Assembly: GCF_001636405.1 (NCBI RefSeq)
Contig: NZ_KV440950.1
Coordinates: 2,503,712 to 2,567,711, forward strand
DNA length: 64,000 nt
From: Peribacillus frigoritolerans
GTDB taxonomy: Bacteria; Bacillota; Bacilli; Bacillales; DSM-1321
Direction of reading: 5' to 3'
The notes under the pieces are model-generated. The model was not told the origin of the DNA. It made no database searches and was given only the letters and a program-made list of their open reading frames with translations. Numbering within the stretch: the stretch's first letter is position 1; every line of letters starts with the position of its first letter. The position numbers and the translations under genes were made by a program. Below are positions 58,004 through 64,000 of this stretch, one piece after another.

Positions 58004-58432
58004 ATGCCTACACCGAGCATGGAGGATTACATAGAACAAATTTATTTACTTATTGAAGAAAAAGGATATGCAAGAGTTTCCGATATTGCCGAAAATCTTT
58101 CCGTCCACCCATCTTCTGTTACAAAAATGGTACAAAAACTGGATCAGGAAAAATATTTGATATATGAAAAGTACCGGGGTCTCGTTTTAACCGCAAATGG
58201 GAAAAAAGTTGGTAAAAGGCTCGTATATCGTCATGAACTTTTAGAACAGATGCTAAGGTTGATTGGGGTCAAGGAAGAAAATATTTATCAAGATGTAGAG
58301 GGGATTGAACACCACCTTAGTTGGAATGCCATCGATAGGATTGGAGACCTGGTTGAATTCTTTGAAGAATCTTCTGACCGTGTCGAGGATTTACGTAAGA
58401 TACAAAAAAGAAATGAAGAAAATTCAAAATAA
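58004..58432 (+). CDS. mntR: Manganese-dependent transcriptional regulator MntR
   Basis: 142 aa from ATG 58004 (GGGAGGATTCC upstream), the exact length of B. subtilis MntR. The DtxR-type HTH is [20 protein letters not shown]. All six metal ligands are in place: Asp8, Glu11, His77, Glu99, Glu102, His103. With Mn bound it represses Mn uptake and activates Mn efflux. A matching box lies before the oxidase-ZIP operon (48653-48678) in this same window. Confidence 0.95.
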   Translation: MPTPSMEDYIEQIYLLIEEKGYARVSDIAENLSVHPSSVTKMVQKLDQEKYLIYEKYRGLVLTANGKKVGKRLVYRHELLEQMLRLIGVKEENIYQDVEGIEHHLSWNAIDRIGDLVEFFEESSDRVEDLRKIQKRNEENSK

Positions 58433-58433
58433 G

Positions 58434-58455
58434 CTGCCGCTGGCAGTTTTTTTTA
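58434..58455 (+). terminator. Terminator after mntR
   Basis: CTGCC and GGCAG pair around a 3-nt loop, followed by T8. Confidence 0.88.
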
Positions 58456-58661
58456 TGTATTAATATCATCTCTCTTCTTGAATCGGGCATGGTTATTTTA
58501 CAAATAAGGTGTAAAGGGGAGTGACGTTTTAAAAGAGGATTTTTTGATTATGAACAGAATAGCTATAAAGAGGCCCCGGTATTTTGATTCGGGAAAACGA
58601 AGTGATTTTGTGTTTTTCAGCAACTTATTGATTAGGGGTTAAATGGGAGGGTGAATTTTTT

Positions 58662-59357
58662 ATGAATATACATACATGGCATAAAGAGTCGGAAAAGGAA
58701 TGGGATGTTTTTGCACCTATGTGGGTGAAGAATTCGCAAGAAATGTGGGAAACGGGGAGTCGGAAAAACATCATTCCCTTCTTTTCTGAATATGTACCTT
58801 CGGGAGTGAAGATGGCTGACATAGGCTGTGGAGATGGAGTTGGCTCCTTGAAATTGGCCGAAGCGGGATTTAGAGTAACTGGAGTTGATTTATCCAATGT
58901 GATGATTGAATTTGCAAAGGGGAAAACCGCTCAACAACCAGGACTTTCTTTCCTGCAAGGGGATTTTTATAACCTTCCCTTCGAAGATGAAGAAATGGAT
59001 GCGGCAATGGTCATTAATTCTTTGGAATATACGGGTGAACCCTTAACGGTGTTGAAGGAAATCCAACGGGTAATAAAGCCTGGAGGTTATGTCTGTTTTG
59101 GAATACTTGGTCCAACAGCTGAGCCGCGAAAAAAATTCAGCTTCCACCGGTTATTGGGAGATGAAGTCATCATGAATACCATGCAGCCGTGGGAATTTGA
59201 AAAAATGGCTTTAGAAACGGGATGGAAGGCAGTGGCTGATACCGGCGTAGCAAAGAGAGGGGTGGACTATACAAAGCTCGGACATTTTTCAAAGGAATTA
59301 AAGCAAGCTGTATCGTTCATGTGGCTTTTCCTCTTTCAAAAAGAGGTGGGGCAGTGA
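58662..59357 (+). CDS. Class I SAM-dependent methyltransferase
   Basis: 231 aa. SAM motif I is MADIGCGDGVGSLKLAEAG (~49-67), followed by VTGVDLSNVMIEFAKGK, motif AAMVINSLEYTGEPL and VIKPGGYVCFGI. The layout is that of UbiE/YodH-like Methyltransf_11 enzymes. Substrate is not evident. RBS GGGAGGG is strong. Its TGA overlaps the ATG of the AIM24-family gene, so the two are translated together. Confidence 0.85.
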   Translation: MNIHTWHKESEKEWDVFAPMWVKNSQEMWETGSRKNIIPFFSEYVPSGVKMADIGCGDGVGSLKLAEAGFRVTGVDLSNVMIEFAKGKTAQQPGLSFLQGDFYNLPFEDEEMDAAMVINSLEYTGEPLTVLKEIQRVIKPGGYVCFGILGPTAEPRKKFSFHRLLGDEVIMNTMQPWEFEKMALETGWKAVADTGVAKRGVDYTKLGHFSKELKQAVSFMWLFLFQKEVGQ

Positions 59358-60052
59358 TGGAGAAGTATCAAATCGATCAATTCGTTGAAAAGACGAAACA
59401 GCAGGATAAGGGTCAAGGTTTATTTGAACTTGAAACGGAACGAATCCTGGAGATTAATTTGGAAAAGCAGATTTGGGCAAAAATGGGAACGATGGTTTCT
59501 TATCGCGGCCAAATTAAATTCGAGCGGGAAGGTATTTTGGAGCATGGTTTTGGTAAACTCTTTAAAAAAGCCTTAACCGGTGAGGGTGCATCCCTGATGA
59601 AAGCGACCGGAAGCGGCAAGCTATACGTCGCGGATCAAGGGAAGAAGATTTCCATTTTACAGTTAAATGGTGAATCGATCTGTGTTAACGGAAATGATTT
59701 ACTCGCATTTGAGCCGGGGATTTCATGGGATATAAAAATGATGCGGCGCATTGCCGGGTTATTGGCGGGCGGATTGTTCAACGTAAGGCTCGAGGGGAGA
59801 GGCATGGTTGCATTCACTTCTCATTATGAGCCTCTTACTTTAATGGTGGAACCTGGGAATCCGGTTTATACGGACCCGAATGCCACAGTAGCTTGGTCAG
59901 GGGAATTGCAGCCTGAATTCGTAACGGATGTTTCTTTGAAGTCGTTTTTTGGAAGGGGAAGCGGCGAATCCGTTCAAATGAAATTCGAAGGAAAAGGATT
60001 TGTGGTCGTCCAACCTTTTGAAGAGGTATATTTCGGTAATAAGGAATCATGA
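59357..60052 (+). CDS. AIM24/TIGR00266-family protein
   Basis: 231 aa from ATG 59357, overlapping the preceding stop. ELETERILEINLEKQIWAKM, GTMVSYRGQIKFEREGIL, GSGKLYVADQGKKISILQL and LNGESICVNGNDLLAFEPGI form the double-psi-like beta repeats of AIM24. A Gly-rich turn (AGLLAGGLFNVRLEGRG) follows. Bacterial members are soluble proteins of unknown function, often in membrane-stress contexts. Confidence 0.87.
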   Translation: MEKYQIDQFVEKTKQQDKGQGLFELETERILEINLEKQIWAKMGTMVSYRGQIKFEREGILEHGFGKLFKKALTGEGASLMKATGSGKLYVADQGKKISILQLNGESICVNGNDLLAFEPGISWDIKMMRRIAGLLAGGLFNVRLEGRGMVAFTSHYEPLTLMVEPGNPVYTDPNATVAWSGELQPEFVTDVSLKSFFGRGSGESVQMKFEGKGFVVVQPFEEVYFGNKES

Positions 60053-60055
60053 AAC

Positions 60056-60086
60056 AAACAACCTGAGTCAGCTACTCAGGTTGTTT
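60056..60086. terminator. Terminator between AIM24 and metA genes
   Basis: AAACAACCTGAGT and ACTCAGGTTGTTT form a 13-bp stem with loop CAGCT. A further hairpin nearer metA (about 60114-60150, AAGC..TTCAT/GTGAA..GCTT with T6 on either side) probably ends the minus-strand gene. Confidence 0.85.
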
Positions 60087-60160
60087 CCCATGATGATCGG
60101 ATGTGTCTGCCATAAAAAAGCGATTCATTTCAAAGTGAAAGCTTCTTTTTTCTTACCCTT

Positions 60161-61069
60161 TCAATCCCACTCATAAGGGGTTGATTGGTAGACATAATAA
60201 TTCAGCCAATTCGAGAACATCAGGCTGCAATGGCTCTTCCAGCGGTGAAGAGGTATCCTGGTCGGATCGTTATCAGGAAAGTAATTTTCAGGGAGTTGCG
60301 TATTGATCCCGCGTTCCCTATCGCGCTTGTATTCTTCACCAAGGGTATCGGCATCATACTCGAAATGGCCGGTAACCATAATTCTTTTTCCATCAACTGA
60401 AGCAGCCATCAATACACCAGCTTGATCGGACTGTGCGAGAACCTTCAATTCAGGATGGTTAACTAATTTTTGATAGTCAATATCCGTATAGCGTGAATGA
60501 GGGGCCATAAAATAATCATCGAATCCGCGGACTAGATTTTCATTCGGTTCAAGGACCTCATGAGTGTATACCCCGAAGCATTTCTCTGGAAGTTCGTATT
60601 TGCCTATTCCATAATGATGGTACAGGGCAGCTTGTGCCCCCCAACAGATATGTAGGGTGGATGTGACATTTTCACTTGACCAGTTCATGATGCTCTGCAG
60701 TTCTTCCCAATAATTAACGTCTGAAAACTCCAGCTTTTCCACTGGAGCGCCTGTAATGATCAAGCCGTCATATTTCTTTGTGCGAATATCATTGAATGAT
60801 TTGTAAAACTGATCTAAATGAAATTTACTTGTGTTCTTTGATTCATGTGTGCTTAAGCGCAGGAATGATATATTTACTTGAATGGGAGTATTGCCAAGAA
60901 AGCGCAGTAACTGGGCCTCCGTTTTTTCTTTTTCTGGCATTAGGTTTAAAATTAATATATTCAATGGACGGATTTCCTGATTGGTAGCTCTTTCCTCATC
61001 CATTACGAAGATATTTTCCTGTTCTAAAATTTCCCTTGCTGGCAGTTGTTCCGGAATTCTGATTGGCAT
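60161..61069 (-). CDS. metA: Homoserine O-acetyltransferase, MetA type
   Basis: 302 aa, standard MetA length. The class I glutamine amidotransferase-like fold shows [20 protein letters not shown], the nucleophile Cys142 (HICWGAQA), and His235/Glu237 (VTGHFEYD). Residue 111 is Glu ([10 protein letters not shown]), the position that selects acetyl-CoA rather than succinyl-CoA, so the product should be O-acetylhomoserine for methionine synthesis. RBS AAGGAGG. No S-box riboswitch was seen upstream, so its control is not visible. Confidence 0.92.
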   Translation of the reverse strand: MPIRIPEQLPAREILEQENIFVMDEERATNQEIRPLNILILNLMPEKEKTEAQLLRFLGNTPIQVNISFLRLSTHESKNTSKFHLDQFYKSFNDIRTKKYDGLIITGAPVEKLEFSDVNYWEELQSIMNWSSENVTSTLHICWGAQAALYHHYGIGKYELPEKCFGVYTHEVLEPNENLVRGFDDYFMAPHSRYTDIDYQKLVNHPELKVLAQSDQAGVLMAASVDGKRIMVTGHFEYDADTLGEEYKRDRERGINTQLPENYFPDNDPTRIPLHRWKSHCSLMFSNWLNYYVYQSTPYEWD

Positions 61070-61236
61070 GATTAGCCTCCTTCTTCAAAAATCATAATAT
61101 TTTAATTATATAGAAAATTATTGAATAGAAAAGCTATTTTAATAATTTCTTGTAAATCCCGAAGGAAATGGCCTGTGAATGGTAAAATGGAAAGATCGGA
61201 ATACATTAACTATGAAGTTGGAGAGGTGTTTGGAGA

Positions 61237-61770
61237 TTGTTTGATCCTACAGCATTTGAAAACATGAAAGTGGTATTGGAGGGAGCGGTTTACGATCGTG
61301 ACTTCATTGGGGATATATTGGTCATAAACCGTGATGATATAGTGAATCTCTCAACCATGTCCAGATCATATAAGATCGAGATGGAATTGAAAAAAACAAA
61401 CGCGCCCATTTCGATTAGCGGTGCCATTGAGCTACACGCTTCCCTACATAACCTAAGTTCGGAGTTACTCGATGAAGCTATTGATGATACGCATTCAGGC
61501 TGCACGGTCAATATATTCATTTCTTTTCCTAAAAAGCTTGATGAAGTGAATGCTGAACAATTGATGAGTGACCTGGAAAAAATCTGGGGAGATCAGAGAA
61601 TCATATCAGTGACGACCAGCGAAACGGTCAGTAAAAAAGTGCAACCCATTACTTCTTCTATATATAAAATTTCATTTGGAAGGCTTGTAAGAGAAGAGCA
61701 AATGGATGATTTGGAAGACATGGTAGAGTATTTGATTCAATCCATTCAAGCAGTGAAGATTCCTGGATGA
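61237..61770 (+). CDS. Uncharacterised 177-aa protein
   Basis: TTG 61237 follows GGAGAGGTGTTTGGAGA. The product (starting FDPTAFENMKVVLEGAVYDR) is predicted alpha/beta: RSYKIEMELKKTNAPISISG, then HSGCTVNIFISFPKKLDE, and ends EDMVEYLIQSIQ. There is no signal or membrane part. The pattern is conserved in my memory of Bacillus hypotheticals but has no assigned role. It precedes the peroxidase by ~80 nt with a separate promoter likely (TTTAAATACGGTAAAAT). Confidence 0.65.
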   Translation: MFDPTAFENMKVVLEGAVYDRDFIGDILVINRDDIVNLSTMSRSYKIEMELKKTNAPISISGAIELHASLHNLSSELLDEAIDDTHSGCTVNIFISFPKKLDEVNAEQLMSDLEKIWGDQRIISVTTSETVSKKVQPITSSIYKISFGRLVREEQMDDLEDMVEYLIQSIQAVKIPG

Positions 61771-61848
61771 TAGGAAAAGGATTAAAGTTGGTAAACCTAC
61801 CTTTAAATACGGTAAAATGAATCATCATACTAAAGGGAGAGATCATTC

Positions 61849-62325
61849 ATGTCCATTTACGAATTTGAAGTCAATAAAATCAATGGCGAAACCATCTCGC
61901 TTGAGGAATATAAAGGGAAAGTGATGATTATAGTGAATACCGCAAGCAAATGCGGTTTTTCGCCACAGTATGATGATTTGCAAAGTCTGTATGTGCAATA
62001 TAAAGAGGATGGGGTAGTCGTGCTTGGTTTTCCGTGTAATCAGTTTTTGAATCAGGAGCCTGGTGATGATCTGGAAATCGATTCATACTGCAAATTGAAT
62101 CATGGTGTAACCTTCCCGATGTTCGCAAAAGTGAATGTCAAAGGAAAGGAAGCCCACCCCTTATTCAGCTATCTGACTGAAAATGCTCCTGGAGTGATGG
62201 GGTCCAAATCGATAAAATGGAATTTTACAAAGTTCTTGATTGATCGTAATGGAAATATCGTCAGCCGGTTTGCACCTAAAACAAAACCTCTGGAAATGGA
62301 AGAAGATATAAAAAAATTAATATGA
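61849..62325 (+). CDS. bsaA: Glutathione peroxidase-family thiol peroxidase
   Basis: 158 aa, typical for BsaA/Gpx. Peroxidatic Cys ~36 in [15 protein letters not shown], the second motif [13 protein letters not shown] (Gln of the tetrad and resolving Cys), and [12 protein letters not shown] (Trp, Asn) are all visible. In Bacilli the reductant is thioredoxin or bacillithiol rather than glutathione. RBS AAAGGGAGAG. A terminator follows at 62337. Confidence 0.93.
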   Translation: MSIYEFEVNKINGETISLEEYKGKVMIIVNTASKCGFSPQYDDLQSLYVQYKEDGVVVLGFPCNQFLNQEPGDDLEIDSYCKLNHGVTFPMFAKVNVKGKEAHPLFSYLTENAPGVMGSKSIKWNFTKFLIDRNGNIVSRFAPKTKPLEMEEDIKKLI

Positions 62326-62336
62326 AGCATGAAATC

Positions 62337-62373
62337 GAGTCCAACGGAAAGTTTCTGTTGGGCTCTTTTCTTG
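62337..62373 (+). terminator. Terminator after the peroxidase gene
   Basis: GAGTCCAACGGAAA and TTTCTGTTGGGCTC pair with two mismatches and run into TTTTCTT. Confidence 0.8.
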
Positions 62374-62466
62374 AGGTAAGATATTTATTGCATGCATCCG
62401 TTTTTAAAAGGGGACAGATGGTTGGGATATTGAATATAATAGAAGACACAAATGAGGGGGGAAACC

Positions 62467-63312
62467 ATGGAACGAATTGCATGGGTAACAGATAGTACGG
62501 GAACTTTAGATGAAGAATTATCATTGAATGAACATGTATACGTCGTTCCGATGGTCGTCATCATCGATGGGAAGGAATATGAAGATGGCGTCGACCTATT
62601 ACCTGAGGAATTATACCGGCGGATGAGTGAGGAAAAAATCACTGCCACCACGTCACAGCCCTCGGTCGGCCGATTCCAGGAATTATATAAGGAGCTTGAA
62701 AAACGCTATGATCGAATCATAGCCGTACATCTTTCCAGTGAATTGAGCGGGACGGTTTCTGCGAGCAGGCAAGCTGCACAAATGGTTACGATCCCTGTTG
62801 ACGTTTTTGATACTTTACTTATTTCCTTTCCAATGCTATTAATCTTGAAACGGCTCATGCATTATATTGAAAATGGCGATTCCATCAATGAAGCATTCGT
62901 CAAAACGAGAATGTATGCGGATAACCATGAGACCTATGTAATGATAGGCTCTTTAGATCAGCTGCACCGGAGCGGCAGGTTAACAAACGCACAGTATATT
63001 CTAGGAAGCCTATTGAGCTTTAAACCCATCATTTCAATTGAAAATGGTGTGCTCCATACTAAATCTAAACCTCGGAACCTTAAAAAAGCGGAAAAACAGA
63101 TCTTCACTGATTTTCGCAGATCAGTCGAAGCGGGAACAGTAAAGGAATGCACCATATTATATGGTGGAGTGTCGGAGCAGGCACAAAAATGGAAAAAGAT
63201 GATTTCCGAAGAATTCCCTCATGTGTTGATCCATGTATCCCCACTGGGGAGTGCCATCGGGGTGCATACCGGTGAACAGACGATTGGGCTCAGTTGGTTC
63301 AATGAAGATTAA
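62467..63312 (+). CDS. DegV-family fatty-acid-binding protein
   Basis: 281 aa from ATG 62467 (GAGGGGGG 5 nt upstream). RIAWVTDSTGTLDEEL (TDS/T start), ATTSQPSVGRFQELYKEL, HLSSELSGTVSASRQAAQM and GSLDQLHRSGRLTNAQYILG are DegV hallmarks. DegV (FakB) proteins hold a fatty acid and present it to the FakA kinase. A fakA gene is not in view. An HD-domain gene follows 53 nt later. Confidence 0.9.
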   Translation: MERIAWVTDSTGTLDEELSLNEHVYVVPMVVIIDGKEYEDGVDLLPEELYRRMSEEKITATTSQPSVGRFQELYKELEKRYDRIIAVHLSSELSGTVSASRQAAQMVTIPVDVFDTLLISFPMLLILKRLMHYIENGDSINEAFVKTRMYADNHETYVMIGSLDQLHRSGRLTNAQYILGSLLSFKPIISIENGVLHTKSKPRNLKKAEKQIFTDFRRSVEAGTVKECTILYGGVSEQAQKWKKMISEEFPHVLIHVSPLGSAIGVHTGEQTIGLSWFNED

Positions 63313-63365
63313 AGCACACCATTATTGAGAACCATGGTAAAATAGAAAGGACATGGAGTGGTGAA

Positions 63366-64000
63366 ATGAAACAAACGATGATTGAGTTAACGGAGAAGTA
63401 TGTATATGACCGATTGAATTCTGATGCCAGCGGCCATGATTGGTTCCATATCGATCGTGTTCGTAAGCTGGCTTTACATATTGCAAAAGAAGAACGAGTA
63501 GGAAATGAGTTCATCATTGAAATGGCGGCTCTGCTTCATGATATCCCTGATGATAAACTAAACCAGGAGGCCGATGGGGGCTGGAAAAAGCTTGATGCTT
63601 GGTTTGATGAAATAAAGTTGGATATTGATAGTGTTGATGCCATCAAACAGATCATCAATACAATTTCATTTAGTGCAGGGCAGATGAGGCTACCTTCGAT
63701 AGAGGCTGAAATTGTTCAGGATGCGGACCGCTTGGATGCAATTGGTGCCATAGGCATAGCCAGGACATTTGCATTTGGCGGAAAGAAGGGACAGCTTATG
63801 TATGATCCTTCATTGCCCATTAGGGAAAACATGACCAAGAAGGAATACAGGAATGGCAAAAGCTCTTCCATTCATCACTTTCATGAAAAATTATTGCGCT
63901 TGCAAGACATGCTTAATACTTGTACAGCCAAGAAGATTGCTAGTGAAAGGCATGAATATATGGTAGGATTTTTAGAGGAATTTAATAAGGAATGGGATGT
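63366..64000 (+). CDS. HD-domain phosphohydrolase (YedJ-like), 3' partial
   Basis: ATG 63366 opens a frame that runs off the window. GHDWFHIDRVRKLALHIAKE, then the HD pair in MAALLHDIPDDKLN and VQDADRLDAIGAIGIARTF place it in the HD-superfamily hydrolases related to YedJ. The metal His/Asp residues are intact. It acts on nucleotides or related phosphoesters; the substrate is not known. It may be co-transcribed with the DegV gene. Confidence 0.85.
   Translation, partial: MKQTMIELTEKYVYDRLNSDASGHDWFHIDRVRKLALHIAKEERVGNEFIIEMAALLHDIPDDKLNQEADGGWKKLDAWFDEIKLDIDSVDAIKQIINTISFSAGQMRLPSIEAEIVQDADRLDAIGAIGIARTFAFGGKKGQLMYDPSLPIRENMTKKEYRNGKSSSIHHFHEKLLRLQDMLNTCTAKKIASERHEYMVGFLEEFNKEWD

Noticed and set aside
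61070..61236. Possible S-box or T-box leader for metA
   Set aside because: The short AT-rich leader has none of the conserved S-box or T-box sequence blocks.
1..64000. CRISPR arrays, tRNA or rRNA genes
   Set aside because: No regularly spaced repeats, no cloverleaf with a T-loop and anticodon arm, and no rRNA-like sequence was found on reading.

Overview
The window reads as a chromosomal segment of an endospore-forming, low-GC Bacillaceae. A Peribacillus- or Bacillus-like genome is the best guess from gene content: MupG/MurR amino-sugar recycling, Spo0M, NamA (YqjM type), BdbDC, MntR with every metal ligand, a bacillithiol-era peroxidase, and strong AGGAGG ribosome binding sites with many GTG/TTG starts. 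The species call is inference. No rRNA, tRNA or CRISPR array was seen.

Layout. 1-3.4 kb: muropeptide (MurNAc) salvage genes mupG-murK-murR plus a GntR/UTRA regulator. 3.4-7.2 kb: a tetR-MFS efflux operon, a calcium-motif protein and an NmrA-like reductase. 7.5-11 kb: a TIR/deoxyribosyltransferase-like protein, a structured (group II intron-like) segment, an exported metallo-beta-lactamase-fold hydrolase, and two small minus-strand genes (54 and 53 aa) with good RBSs. 11-17 kb: PHP phosphatase, azoreductase, a fumarylacetoacetase-fold enzyme with a MarR regulator, Spo0M. 17-22.3 kb: a FabF paralogue divergent from an MmyB-type regulator, then two SDRs and a TetR. 22.5-27.7 kb: an accessory island of secreted proteins, including a 915-aa calcium-repeat protein with a DUF3289-like C-terminus overlapped by a lipoprotein gene. 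Near-identical terminator repeats flank the island. 28-28.8 kb: a gene graveyard.

28.8-45 kb: metabolic accessory region. Two FadR-type regulators face away from each other beside an operon for a FAH-fold hydrolase, an SDR, an aminotransferase and a dicarboxylate/amino-acid symporter. A long FadR-type palindrome (core TGGTCNGACCA) sits just after the promoter of that operon and again before the NAD(P)-binding gene at 37.7 kb, so the two units look like one regulon. namA-SDR, an NTF2-like protein, a SRPBCC protein and several decayed genes follow, among them a frameshifted YbaK carrying an SDR tail. A secreted HAD phosphatase, a second symporter and an IS110 remnant close the region.

45.8-55 kb: metal and redox homeostasis. 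A Tat-exported multicopper oxidase and a ZIP transporter form an operon followed by a small HTH gene and tatA. Its promoter carries a 26-bp palindrome matching the MntR box, and mntR itself lies at 58 kb. Next come a CmtR-like ArsR regulator with two tandem operators driving a Cys-rich P-type ATPase, and a divergent copC-copD-bdbD-bdbC unit. 55.6-64 kb: core genes topB, mntR, a methyltransferase, an AIM24 protein, metA (Glu111, acetyl-CoA type), a glutathione peroxidase, a DegV protein and a partial HD hydrolase.
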